Below the pieces are notes generated by a model. The model saw nothing but the letters and a program-made list of their open reading frames with translations, did not search any database and was not told the DNA's origin. Below are positions 1 through 7,751 of a stretch of 64,000 bases of DNA, one piece after another. This DNA is from an uncultured Clostridia bacterium (GTDB lineage Bacteria > Bacillota > Clostridia > Christensenellales > Aristaeellaceae). Position 1 is the stretch's first letter. Every line of letters starts with the position of its first letter. A program made the position numbers and the translations under genes. Location: contig CAKUKE010000012.1 in the NCBI GenBank assembly GCA_934662505.1, forward strand, positions 1 through 64,000, written 5' to 3'.

Positions 1-320
1 ATAATGTCTTTGGGCTGGATCGAGTTCATTTTCCGCTTGGCGAAGTAGGGAAGCAGTTTGGTGCGGATGATATGCTCTTTGGTGTGCCAAGTGTTCTCTT
101 TCAGCCGGTTCTTCATATCGGCTGTGTAGGTGTCGATAAAGCTTTCAAAGGTCATATCCAGATCGGCTTCCACCTTGTGGAGCTGTTCTCGCTCCCAAGT
201 AAGCGCCTCACGCCTTGTAGGAAAGCCACGCTTTGTAGATTGGTGTACCTTGCCCTGCCAATCCGTAAAACGGTAGTAGACCTTCCAAGTGTTGTTCTTG
301 GTATCTTTGTAAACTGACAT
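1..320 (-). CDS. int: Tyrosine-type site-specific integrase, N-terminal part (runs off the window)
   Basis: The reverse strand reads MSVYKDTKNNTWKVYYRF and continues open to base 1, giving about 106 residues. This matches the N-terminus of Firmicutes phage/ICE tyrosine recombinases: an AP2-like arm-binding domain (residues 1-50, with WKVYYRFTDWQGK and the RGFPTRREAL helix), then the start of the SAM-like core-binding domain. The catalytic domain lies outside the window. The start follows the SD AGAGAGG, which overlaps the end of the upstream xis gene, so the two are translationally linked. The role is integration and excision of the element that ends beside guaA. The family is clear; the element type (ICE, prophage or satellite) cannot be told from here. 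Confidence 0.85.
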   Translation of the reverse strand, partial: MSVYKDTKNNTWKVYYRFTDWQGKVHQSTKRGFPTRREALTWEREQLHKVEADLDMTFESFIDTYTADMKNRLKENTWHTKEHIIRTKLLPYFAKRKMNSIQPKDI

Positions 321-322
321 TT

Positions 323-517
323 TTACCTCTCTTTCTGAACAGCACCGTAACAGGTGCGCTCCATAAAATACTGTTTGTTGACTCGTCCCGAAATCGTGAG
401 GAAGCCCTTGTTTTTCAGTTCCTCATTCAGCTTCTGGACGATCTTGTAGGCGTAGGATTTGGAAACACCCAATTCCTGTGCCACTTCATCCACTTTCATA
501 AAACTCGTATTCTCCAT
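323..517 (-). CDS. xis: Excisionase-like small helix-turn-helix protein
   Basis: This encodes a 64-aa protein beginning MENTSFMKVDEVAQELGVSK. Residues 7-30 form a MerR/excisionase-type HTH (VDEVAQELGVSKSYAYKIVQ), followed by a basic wing (LKNKGFLTISGRVNKQYF). An ATG at 517 was chosen because AAAGGGTG lies 5 nt upstream; a longer reading frame exists upstream but has no ribosome site. The gene ends 2 nt before the integrase start. Small HTH proteins in this position in Firmicutes integrative elements act as directionality factors or int regulators; the exact role here is inferred from position and size. Confidence 0.75.
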   Translation of the reverse strand: MENTSFMKVDEVAQELGVSKSYAYKIVQKLNEELKNKGFLTISGRVNKQYFMERTCYGAVQKER

Positions 518-658
518 TTCATCACCCTTTCGTGTGCATATAATTTTCTTGTTTATTGTCGGAGAACTTTCTGGCCGCATTCCGATTTGCCCGAGCGGTT
601 GCGCCATTACCGTGACGCACGACGGATATTCTGTTGTTCACAAACAGCTTAACGCTAT

Positions 659-767
659 TTGCTATAGCCATTATACTAAGCGAATTTGCTATTGTCAAGA
701 GGCTTGCAGAAAAATATTTAACTTTTTTGCTTTTGCTATCTTGACACAACTTAAATTTATATGCTAT
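659..767. repeat. Four TTGCTAT-type repeats in the divergent control region
   Basis: TTGCTAT occurs at 659-665, 686-692 and 733-739, and ATGCTAT at 761-767. They lie beside or within the -35 and -10 elements of both divergent promoters. The first overlaps the palindrome GCTATAGC (661-668). The arrangement is what one expects of operators for a repressor encoded next door; binding by the XRE protein is inference. Confidence 0.5.
670..698 (-). promoter_or_regulatory. Sigma-A-type promoter of xis-int
   Basis: On the minus strand TTGACA (693-698) and TATAAT (670-675) are separated by 17 nt, a full consensus match. Transcription would run into xis after an unusually long leader of about 145 nt. 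It stands back to back with the promoter of the XRE regulator. Confidence 0.8.
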
Positions 768-770
768 ACT
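741..770 (+). promoter_or_regulatory. Sigma-A-type promoter of the XRE regulator
   Basis: TTGACA (741-746) and TATACT (765-770) are 18 nt apart. The start codon of the XRE gene lies 36 nt beyond the -10 box. Confidence 0.75.
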
Positions 771-805
771 GATTGCGCAGAATAAAAACGAGGAGCGTAG
801 TCGCT

Positions 806-1336
806 ATGGCAATCGGTGAGAGAATTCGATTCTTCCGCAATTTGCGGGGAATGACGCAAAAATACTTGGGGCAGGTAGTCGGTTTCCCGGAAAAGACTGC
901 CGACATCCGTATGGCGCAGTATGAATCCGGAAGCAGAACGCCCAAGGCCGAACTGACGGAGAGCCTTGCTGGTGCGTTGGGTGTGTCGCCGCTGGCACTG
1001 TCCGTGCCGGATATTGACAGTTATCTCGGCTTGATGCACACCCTGTTTACCTTGGAGGATTGCTACGGTCTGACGGTGGAAACCGGCGAAAACGGCGTTT
1101 CCCTGCGTGTTGACCCTCGGAGGGGGAAGGACGCTGCCGAGCTTTCCGAAATGCTTGTTGCTTGGGCGGAACAAGCCGAAAAGTATCGTAATGGCGAAAT
1201 CAACCGGGAGGACTACGACAAGTGGCGTTATAACTACCCGAAATACAATGAGACCTCCGGCTATGTGAAAGTCCCGTCCCAGCAGCTCAGCGACGCAATG
1301 GTGGAGGCGTTTAAAGACCGGCTGAAGAACGGTTAA
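806..1336 (+). CDS. XRE-family transcriptional regulator of the integrative element
   Basis: A 176-aa protein beginning MAIGERIRFFRNLRGMTQ. Residues 1-65 are a Cro/C1-type HTH (RIRFFRNLRGMTQKYLGQ, then MAQYESGSRTPKAELTESLA). The rest is an alpha-helical region without a recognised catalytic motif. ATG 806 was chosen over the upstream in-frame ATG because GAGGAG precedes it. It is transcribed divergently from xis-int with repeated sites between, so it probably represses both directions and keeps the element quiescent. It is followed by a strong terminator and then the element end. Confidence 0.85.
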   Translation: MAIGERIRFFRNLRGMTQKYLGQVVGFPEKTADIRMAQYESGSRTPKAELTESLAGALGVSPLALSVPDIDSYLGLMHTLFTLEDCYGLTVETGENGVSLRVDPRRGKDAAELSEMLVAWAEQAEKYRNGEINREDYDKWRYNYPKYNETSGYVKVPSQQLSDAMVEAFKDRLKNG

Positions 1337-1351
1337 ATTCAGACAAAACAA

Positions 1352-1394
1352 AAAGAGCTATCTGACTTCTCTAACAGAAATCAGATAGCTCTTT
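1352..1394 (+). terminator. Intrinsic terminator after the XRE gene
   Basis: A perfect 14-bp stem, AAAGAGCTATCTGA (1352-1365) with TCAGATAGCTCTTT (1381-1394), has a 15-nt loop and an AT-rich tract on both sides, so it may act in both directions. It lies between the element and guaA. Confidence 0.85.
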
Positions 1395-1395
1395 A

Positions 1396-1500
1396 TTCTT
1401 GGATAATCTAAAATGTTGTCACTTTGTTGTCACGGGGCAGTTCCGTAACGCAAAAGTCCAGCATTTTCAAAGCTTTTCAGTCTTTCGGGGATTATTCCCA
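1396..1500. other. Putative attachment-site region at the 3' end of guaA
   Basis: Between the XRE terminator and the guaA stop codon (TAA, 1492-1494) lies a non-coding segment with the direct repeat TGTTGTCAC at 1414-1422 and 1425-1433 (11-bp period), which resembles integrase arm-binding sites. The 3' end of guaA is a well-known integration target for genomic islands in bacteria. The core crossover site cannot be fixed because the other end of the element is outside the window. Confidence 0.55.
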
Positions 1501-3027
1501 CTCAATCGATGCCGGAGGCTTGGTAGTGACGTCCAGAAGCACACGGTTCACATGCTTTACTTCATTGACGATCCGGCGGCTGATCAGTGCCAGCGTATCG
1601 TAAGGGATACGCGCCCAGTCTGCCGTCATGAAATCGTCGGTGGTGACGGCGCGGATGGCGACGGCGTAGTCATAGGTGCGTTCGTCCCCCATGACGCCTA
1701 CGCTGCGTGTGCCGGTCAGCACGGTGAAATACTGGCTGATGTGCGGATCCAAATCGGCGCTGGCAATTTCTTCGCGCAGAATGGCGTCGCTTTCGCGGAC
1801 GATTGCTACCTTTTCGAAGGTCAGATCCCCCATCACGCGGATGGCCAGACCCGGGCCGGGGAACGGCTGGCGCCACACGATTTCACGCGGCAGACCGAGG
1901 GTCAGCCCCAGCTGGCGCACCTCGTCCTTGAACAGCATGCGAAGGGGCTCGATCAGGCTGGTAAAGCCAAGCTCTGCCGGCAGGCCGCCCACGTTGTGAT
2001 GGCTTTTGATCACGTTGCTGCCTTTGGTCGCGCCGCTCTCGATGACATCCGGGTAAATGGTACCCTGTGCAAAATGATCCAGCTTGCCCAGTTTGGCGCT
2101 TTCTTCTTTAAAAACTTCTACAAACTCGCTGCCGATGATCTTGCGTTTGCGCTCGGGGTCGGTCACACCGGCCAGCTTGTCCATAAAGCGCTGACTGGCG
2201 TCCACGGCGACCAGACGGACGTTGAACTGAGAGGTAAAAACGCGGCGAACCTGTTCAAACTCACCCTTGCGCAGGAAGCCGTGATCCACAAACACGCAGG
2301 TCAGGCGGTCGCCAATGGCACGGGACAGAAGGGCGGCAGCCACTGCACTGTCCACACCGCCGGACAGGCCGAGCAGTACGGTGCCCTTTTCCCCTACCGC
2401 CTCACGGATTTGGCGGATCTGCATCTGCGCGTAGTTTTCCATCTGCCAGTCGCCAACGCAGCCGCACACATCGGTCAGAAAATGCTCAATGAGCGTCATG
2501 CCGTTGTCGGTGTGGGTAACTTCCGGATGAAACTGCACGCCGTAAAGCTTCTTTTGCTCGTTGGCCATGGCGGCCACGGGGCAGTTGTCGGTATGCGCCA
2601 CGGCTTTGAAACCATCAGGCATTTCCACCACCTGATAGGTATGACTCATCCAGCAATTGTTCAGTTCGTTCATATCGGAAAGGAGGGCGCAGCTGCGATC
2701 CATGCTGACGGCGGTCAGGCCGTATTCCCGCTTGCCGGCAGGCGCTACCTGTCCGCCCAGCGTTTTGCCCATCAGCTGCATGCCGTAGCATATGCCCAGC
2801 ACCGGCACACCCAGATCAAACAGATCTTCCCGGCATTTGGGGGCGTCCGGGTCAAGTACGCTGGCCGGTCCGCCACTTAGAATGATACCCTGGGGCTGGA
2901 GCGCCATGACTTCCTCGGGGGTTGCGGTGTACGGCAGTACGCTTGAAAAGACATGCGCCTGACGCACACGTCTGGCAATCAGCTGCGTATACTGCCCGCC
3001 AAAGTCCAAAATGACCACCTGCTGCAA
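1492..3027 (-). CDS. guaA: GMP synthase (glutamine-hydrolysing)
   Basis: This enzyme makes GMP from XMP, ATP and glutamine in the cytosol. The 511-aa product has a class I glutamine amidotransferase domain (nucleophile Cys80 in LGICYGMQ, His167 and Glu169 in GVQFHPEV), an ATP-pyrophosphatase domain (SGGVDS at 222-227) and the C-terminal dimerisation domain ending in PASIEWE. Length is normal. The start is a TTG at 3025-3027 preceded by GAGGGTGA, an uncommon start codon that probably lowers expression. The gene stands alone with its own promoter; its 3' end is the apparent insertion point of the adjacent element, and the C-terminus is intact. Confidence 0.97.
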   Translation of the reverse strand: MQQVVILDFGGQYTQLIARRVRQAHVFSSVLPYTATPEEVMALQPQGIILSGGPASVLDPDAPKCREDLFDLGVPVLGICYGMQLMGKTLGGQVAPAGKREYGLTAVSMDRSCALLSDMNELNNCWMSHTYQVVEMPDGFKAVAHTDNCPVAAMANEQKKLYGVQFHPEVTHTDNGMTLIEHFLTDVCGCVGDWQMENYAQMQIRQIREAVGEKGTVLLGLSGGVDSAVAAALLSRAIGDRLTCVFVDHGFLRKGEFEQVRRVFTSQFNVRLVAVDASQRFMDKLAGVTDPERKRKIIGSEFVEVFKEESAKLGKLDHFAQGTIYPDVIESGATKGSNVIKSHHNVGGLPAELGFTSLIEPLRMLFKDEVRQLGLTLGLPREIVWRQPFPGPGLAIRVMGDLTFEKVAIVRESDAILREEIASADLDPHISQYFTVLTGTRSVGVMGDERTYDYAVAIRAVTTDDFMTADWARIPYDTLALISRRIVNEVKHVNRVLLDVTTKPPASIEWE

Positions 3028-3074
3028 ACAATCACCCTCATTTCCTGCACAAAGCGTTATTTCGGCAACGTCAT

Positions 3075-3103
3075 ATTATTGCATATTTTCGGTTTTTCTG
3101 CAA
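3075..3103 (-). promoter_or_regulatory. Probable guaA promoter
   Basis: On the minus strand TTGCAG (3098-3103) and AATAAT (3075-3080) are 17 nt apart, about 50 nt upstream of the guaA start. No purine-riboswitch-like fold is evident in the short leader. Confidence 0.5.
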
Positions 3104-3126
3104 CCGTTCGGCAAAACTTTTGCGCG

Positions 3127-4305
3127 TTACTGAACGATGCCAAAGGAGAGCTTCAAGCGCAGCACCCGCACAACGCTTTCGTTCAGTCTTTCTTCGGAAA
3201 GACGGCCGCTTTCGAGCGCGGAGACGAGGCCGTCCACCACCGCCCCGACGTCCTCGGGCAGGTACAGCACATCCGTTCCGGCCTGCAGCGCGTTCAGTGC
3301 GGCCTGCGCGGGTCGGTACTGCGAGGTTATGTAACGCTCCCGCAGGCTGTCCGTCATGACCACCCCGTCAAAGCCCATTTCCTCCCGCAAAAGACGGGTG
3401 ATCATTTCGTAGGACATGGATACGGGCATCTCCGGATCTACCCTGCCTGCGATCAGATTGGAGGCGATGATCACCTGCGCGCCGCCGTCTATCAGGCGTT
3501 GAAAGGGAACGAGTTCGCAGACGCGCAGCACTTCAAGCCCTTTCGTGATCTTTTTTTGCCCCGTGTGGGTGCTGCCTTCCACCCCGCCGTGCCCGGGAAA
3601 ATGCATGACGGCGGGAATGACGCCCCCTTCCCGATAAGCCGCTTCCGCGGCACAGGCCATGTCGGCGACTGTCGCCGGGTCGCCGGAAAAGGAACGGTCG
3701 CCGATATCCGTGCCGGACTCACTGCTAAGGACGTCTGCTGAAACGGCGATGTTCATGTTAAAGCCCAGCTCCAGCAGATAGGACGCCGTAGCTGCCGCCG
3801 CATTGCGTACCTGCGATGCGTCCCCGCTTTTTCCCAGCTTCCCTGCGCTTGCTTCGGGCGTGTCCCCCAGCTTTTCGTGCAGGACGGAGACCTGTCCCCC
3901 TTCTTCCTGCCCCACGATCAGCAGACCGATGCCCCTGTGTGCAAGCGCTGCCGCCTGCATGTCATCCGTCAGCTTCTGCACCTGCTCACGGGTCGATACA
4001 TTCTGTCCGAAAAGCACGACGCCGCCCACGGGGTATGTGCGCAGTCCGTCCAGAAGTCCGTTTTCCGCTGTGAGCGTGTATGTTGCTCCGGACAGCGCTT
4101 CAGGGGCGACGATCATCAGCTGGCATATTTTTTCTTCCGTCGTCATCTGACCGGCGATGAGCCGCGCCTGATACAAAAGACGGTCATCGTCTTCCGGATC
4201 ATCCGTTACCACAAAATCCGACGCGCCGTCTGCCAGCGCGGCGCACGGGCATGCCGTAATCACGGCGAGCAGCATGACCAGCAGCAGACGCAGAAGTTTT
4301 TCCAT
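3127..4305 (-). CDS. Secreted glycoside hydrolase family 3 protein, NagZ-like but divergent
   Basis: A 392-aa protein with an N-terminal signal peptide (residues 1-25, ending CAALA) and one GH3 N-terminal (beta/alpha)8 domain, the architecture of beta-N-acetylhexosaminidases that trim muropeptides. The nucleophile Asp is present in VVMTDS (Asp319), and HFPGHG is kept at 235-240. Other family signatures are altered: DQEGG is GQEEGG (132-137), the Lys before HFPGHG is Met, and the catalytic DSH dyad appears as STH (245-247). A cell-wall sugar substrate is therefore likely but not assured, and activity may be changed. Start ATG 4305 has GGAGGA upstream. It is divergent from glnN. Confidence 0.8.
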   Translation of the reverse strand: MEKLLRLLLVMLLAVITACPCAALADGASDFVVTDDPEDDDRLLYQARLIAGQMTTEEKICQLMIVAPEALSGATYTLTAENGLLDGLRTYPVGGVVLFGQNVSTREQVQKLTDDMQAAALAHRGIGLLIVGQEEGGQVSVLHEKLGDTPEASAGKLGKSGDASQVRNAAAATASYLLELGFNMNIAVSADVLSSESGTDIGDRSFSGDPATVADMACAAEAAYREGGVIPAVMHFPGHGGVEGSTHTGQKKITKGLEVLRVCELVPFQRLIDGGAQVIIASNLIAGRVDPEMPVSMSYEMITRLLREEMGFDGVVMTDSLRERYITSQYRPAQAALNALQAGTDVLYLPEDVGAVVDGLVSALESGRLSEERLNESVVRVLRLKLSFGIVQ

Positions 4306-4412
4306 GCAGTCCGTCCTCCTTGGTTTTCTTCTGCTTTATTTCCGTTTCCGAGCCTGTTTTCCTGCCTTCCTTTCCCTGTTTTTACAATGTTTTCGGCGCT
4401 GCAAAAAAATGC

Positions 4413-4440
4413 TTGACAAATTTCCTCCCGCGTGTATAAT
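4413..4440 (+). promoter_or_regulatory. glnN promoter
   Basis: Consensus TTGACA (4413-4418) and TATAAT (4435-4440) are 16 nt apart, 79 nt upstream of the glnN start. Confidence 0.75.
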
Positions 4441-4455
4441 TTTCACCCATAAGGC

Positions 4456-4497
4456 AATGGCGTCTTAGGTTTTTTCGGAAACCTGAGCGCCATTTTT
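4456..4497 (+). terminator. Leader terminator (putative attenuator) upstream of glnN
   Basis: Just after the promoter, AATGGCG and CTTAGGTTT (4456-4472, one bulged T at 4463) pair with AAACCTGAG and CGCCATT (4479-4494) around a 6-nt loop, followed by TTT. This is a full intrinsic terminator between promoter and start codon, so glnN expression probably depends on readthrough or antitermination. Which factor relieves it cannot be seen. Confidence 0.65.
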
Positions 4498-4519
4498 ATG
4501 ATGAAAGGGGCAGCGCACC

Positions 4520-6616
4520 ATGCAGACCGTACCGGAGTATTTTGGAAGCCTCGTTTTTGACGACCGGGTCATGAAGGCCACCCTTCCGGCCGATATTTAC
4601 GCGTCCTTAAAGCGTACCATCGACGAGGGGGTCAGTCTGGATAATGAAGTGGCGAACGTCGTCGCGACCGCCATGAAGGACTGGGCTGTCGCACATGGCG
4701 CGACTCATTTTACCCACTGGTTCCAGCCCCTCAACGGCGTCACCGCCGAAAAGCACGACAGCTTTATCACGCCTGCGCCGGACGGCCGGGTCATCATGCA
4801 GTTTTCCGGCAAGGAACTCATCAAGGGGGAACCGGACGCTTCTTCCTTCCCCTCCGGCGGATTGCGCGCCACCTTTGAGGCGCGCGGCTATACCGCATGG
4901 GATCCTACGTCCTACGCTTTCATCAAGGGTCATACCCTTTGTATTCCCACTGCGTTCTGCTCCTACGGCGGCGAGGCGCTGGACAAAAAAACACCCCTGC
5001 TGCGTTCCATGGAAGCGCTCAACAAGCAGGCCATGCGCATTCTGCGTCTGTTTGGCAACAAGGACGTGCGGTGCGTCCGCACGCTGGTGGGCGCAGAACA
5101 GGAGTACTTCCTGATCGATAAGGATATGTACGAAAAGCGCAAGGATCTGCGCTTTACAGGACGCACCCTCTTTGGCGCCAAGCCGCCCAAAGGGCAGGAG
5201 CTGGACGACCATTATTTCGGCGTCATCAAGCCCCGGGTGGCGGCCTTTATGACGGAATTGAACGAAGAACTGTGGAAGCTGGGCATTCTGGCCAAAACGG
5301 AGCACAACGAGGTGGCGCCTTCCCAGCATGAACTGGCGCCCATTTACACCACCACCAACATTGCTACCGATCACAACCAGCTGACCATGGAAATGATGCA
5401 GAAGATCGCTGCCCGGCACGGTCTGGTGTGTCTGCTGCACGAAAAGCCCTTTGCAGGCGTCAACGGCAGCGGCAAGCACAATAACTGGTCTCTTGCCACC
5501 GATACCGGCGTCAATCTGCTCAAGCCCGGTGAAACGCCCTATGAAAACGCGCAGTTCCTTCTGTTTCTGTGCGCCGTGCTGCAGGCGGTGGATGATTATC
5601 AGGATCTTTTGCGCCTGTCTGTTGCCACAGCGGGCAACGATCACCGTCTGGGCGCCAACGAAGCGCCGCCCGCGGTGGTATCCATGTTCCTCGGCGATGA
5701 ACTGACTGCCGTGCTGCAGGCCATCAAAAATGACGAGCCCTACAGCGCCGCCGAAAAAACGGTCATGAAGCTGGGCGCTCATGTGCTGCCAAAATTCATT
5801 CGCGATACGACCGACCGCAACCGCACCTCCCCCTTCGCCTTTACCGGAAACAAATTTGAATTCCGCATGCTGGGCTCCTCCAACAGCATCGCCTGCGCCA
5901 ATATCATGCTCAATGCAGCGGTGGCCGAATCCCTGCGCCAGTATGCCGACCGGCTGGAAATGGCGAAGGACTTTGAAAAAACGCTTCATGATATGATGCG
6001 GGAGATCATCCGCCGCCATGAACGCATCATTTTCAATGGAAACGGCTATGACGGCGCGTGGATCACGGAAGCGACTGAAAAACGGGGGTTGCTCCATCTG
6101 CGCACAACGCCTGACGCCATGGAAGCGTTCCTGCTGCCGAAAAACGTGGACATGCTTACCGCGCACAAGGTATTCTCCAAGGCGGAAATTCAGTCCCGGT
6201 ATGAAATCATTCTGGAAAATTACTGCAAGACCGTCAACATTGAAGCGCTGACCATGGTGGACATGGCGCGCCGGGAGATCCTTCCTGCCGTGGAGGCCTA
6301 TGCCGGCGATGTGGCAAACGCCTGCCGCAGAAAGCAGGAGGCCGTTCCCGGGCTGAGCGGGAAGTATGAACAGAAGCTGGTCACAAAACTGACCGCGCTG
6401 TCCGAGGAAATCGACGCCGCGACGGATGCGCTGGAAAACGTGCTCATCCGTCTGCGCACCGTTACCGATACGCCCGAATGCGCCGCTATTATCCGGGATG
6501 TGGTGCTTCAGAAAATGGCAGAGCTGCGGGTGGTGTGCGACGAAGCGGAAACGGTCACCGCCGAAAGCTATTGGCCATTTCCTACCTATGATGCGCTGCT
6601 TTTCGGCGTGAAATAA
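4520..6616 (+). CDS. glnN: Glutamine synthetase type III
   Basis: This forms glutamine from glutamate, ammonia and ATP. At 698 aa it has the size of the GSIII class (about 700 aa, against 450 for type I). It has the GSIII N-terminal extension (VFDDRVM, GATHFTHWFQP), the GAEQEYFLID metal-site motif, VNGSGKHNNWS, AGNDHRLGANEAPP and the NRTSPFAFTGNKFEFR region. The start has AAAGGGG upstream. It is monocistronic, with a leader terminator in front and a hairpin behind, and no GlnR, PII or ANTAR gene is adjacent. Family assignment is certain. Confidence 0.97.
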   Translation: MQTVPEYFGSLVFDDRVMKATLPADIYASLKRTIDEGVSLDNEVANVVATAMKDWAVAHGATHFTHWFQPLNGVTAEKHDSFITPAPDGRVIMQFSGKELIKGEPDASSFPSGGLRATFEARGYTAWDPTSYAFIKGHTLCIPTAFCSYGGEALDKKTPLLRSMEALNKQAMRILRLFGNKDVRCVRTLVGAEQEYFLIDKDMYEKRKDLRFTGRTLFGAKPPKGQELDDHYFGVIKPRVAAFMTELNEELWKLGILAKTEHNEVAPSQHELAPIYTTTNIATDHNQLTMEMMQKIAARHGLVCLLHEKPFAGVNGSGKHNNWSLATDTGVNLLKPGETPYENAQFLLFLCAVLQAVDDYQDLLRLSVATAGNDHRLGANEAPPAVVSMFLGDELTAVLQAIKNDEPYSAAEKTVMKLGAHVLPKFIRDTTDRNRTSPFAFTGNKFEFRMLGSSNSIACANIMLNAAVAESLRQYADRLEMAKDFEKTLHDMMREIIRRHERIIFNGNGYDGAWITEATEKRGLLHLRTTPDAMEAFLLPKNVDMLTAHKVFSKAEIQSRYEIILENYCKTVNIEALTMVDMARREILPAVEAYAGDVANACRRKQEAVPGLSGKYEQKLVTKLTALSEEIDAATDALENVLIRLRTVTDTPECAAIIRDVVLQKMAELRVVCDEAETVTAESYWPFPTYDALLFGVK

Positions 6617-6629
6617 GATGATTCAGGTA

Positions 6630-6661
6630 CAGAAAAGAGAACCGGCGGGTTCTCTTTTCTG
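6630..6661 (+). terminator. Hairpin after glnN
   Basis: A perfect 14-bp stem (6630-6643 with 6648-6661) has a GGCG loop. The descending arm is T-rich, but no T-tract follows, so termination is likely rather than certain. Confidence 0.6.
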
Positions 6662-6720
6662 CCGTTCAAGCCGCGGTGCCTGCACCTTGCGCGCAGGAAG
6701 GCGCGGCGGCTCAGATCGCT

Positions 6721-6769
6721 GAAATGCGCACCTGTGCTCCTGACTGGAGATGAGCCGGTCGCGCATTTC
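6721..6769 (+). promoter_or_regulatory. Hairpin just upstream of the ribosome site of the flavodoxin-fusion gene
   Basis: GAAATGCGC (6721-6729) pairs exactly with GCGCATTTC (6761-6769), and ACC/GGT extends the stem past one bulged C. The structure ends 4 nt before the SD GGAGGGA (6774-6780). It could be a 5'-UTR control element; no known riboswitch pattern was recognised and no clear promoter was found here. Confidence 0.4.
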
Positions 6770-6785
6770 GTATGGAGGGAAAGCC

Positions 6786-7751
6786 ATGAAGCCGTCTCAT
6801 TCGCGTTATCGCACGGCGCGCCGGCTGCTGCTGTTCTGGACGCTGTTTATCGGGCTTGGCGCGCTCGCCGGCGGCGCCGCCATGCTGATTGACCCTACCG
6901 GCGAAGCGGTAGGGATGGCCTCCATGCTGCCTTATTTTCAGGTGTTGCCCTTTGCGGATCGCCTGTTTCAGGACTTGACTTTTTCCGGCATTGCGCTGAT
7001 TGCGGTCAATGGGCTGACCAACCTTGCGGCTGCCGGGCTCCTGCTGAAGAAAAAGCCGGCTGGCGCCTGGCTAGGCGGGCTGTTCGGTGTTACGCTGATG
7101 CTGTGGATCTGCATCCAGTTTTACATGTTTCCTCTGAATTTCATGTCCACGATCTACTTTGTTTTCGGCCTGTGTCAGGCTGCAACAGGATGGGCTGCCT
7201 GCGTTTTTCAGCGGCAGGAGGCCTTCTGCGTTTCGCCGGAGCAGTTTCAGAATGTCGGTTCCGATCCGACGCGGCTGGTCGTTTTCTTTTCCAGAATGGG
7301 GTACGTCAAGGCAAAGGCCTATGAGGAAGCGGACAAAACGGGCGCAGAGATCTATGAAATCCGCGCGACGGAAAGGACGGACGGTACGGTCGGCTTCTGG
7401 TGGTGCGGACGGCACGGTATGCACCGCTGGGAGATGCCCATCGTGCCGCCGGATGTGAACCTGACCGCCTATGACCATATCACCCTCTGCGCGCCCATCT
7501 GGGTGTTTTCGCTGGCCGCTCCGGTCCGACGGTTTTGCCGGGAAGCAGCCGGGCAAATAAGAGAGGCCGACTACGTGCTGGTGCATCACACGAAGGGCCG
7601 GTATGAAAACGCTGCGCTGGAAATGGATCGGCTGCTGGGCATCCGGCATACGGCGCTTCGCAGCGTTGTGTGCAGGATGGGCAGGTTCCGCGATGTGCCT
7701 GCCCGCAGCACTGCATCCTTCCAACAGGCATCCACAGGAGAAAAGCCATGA
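6786..7751 (+). CDS. Membrane protein with C-terminal flavodoxin-like domain
   Basis: A 321-aa protein. Residues 1-140 hold about four hydrophobic helices (FWTLFIGLGALAGGAAML, IALIAVNGLTNLAAAGLLL, LFGVTLMLWICIQFYMF and the following one). Residues 155-300 resemble flavodoxin: VVFFSRMGYVKAKAYEEADK matches the FMN-phosphate loop region, followed by YEIRA and a second half with YDHITLCAPIWVF. The ATG at 6786 follows GGAGGGA. Its stop overlaps the start of the ABC ATPase gene (ATGA), so the three genes form an operon. A membrane-tethered redox function is inferred; the loop is less glycine/threonine-rich than classical flavodoxins, so FMN binding is unproven. Confidence 0.65.
   Translation: MKPSHSRYRTARRLLLFWTLFIGLGALAGGAAMLIDPTGEAVGMASMLPYFQVLPFADRLFQDLTFSGIALIAVNGLTNLAAAGLLLKKKPAGAWLGGLFGVTLMLWICIQFYMFPLNFMSTIYFVFGLCQAATGWAACVFQRQEAFCVSPEQFQNVGSDPTRLVVFFSRMGYVKAKAYEEADKTGAEIYEIRATERTDGTVGFWWCGRHGMHRWEMPIVPPDVNLTAYDHITLCAPIWVFSLAAPVRRFCREAAGQIREADYVLVHHTKGRYENAALEMDRLLGIRHTALRSVVCRMGRFRDVPARSTASFQQASTGEKP

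Noticed and set aside
1399..2880. A 493-codon open frame on the plus strand opposite guaA
   Set aside because: It lies entirely antisense to a certain gene, has no ribosome site and reads as low-complexity His/Ala/Gly-rich protein; long antisense frames are expected at this GC content. The same holds for 24001-26301 (opposite the ARH gene), 43001-45652 (opposite infB), 48233-50365 (opposite polC) and 54877-57630 (opposite dxr to uppS).
4456..4494. ANTAR-type RNA hairpin in the glnN leader
   Set aside because: The loop is six bases but lacks the A at position 1 and G at position 4 required by known ANTAR sites, and no paired upstream hexaloop hairpin is seen; it is reported only as a terminator-like attenuator.
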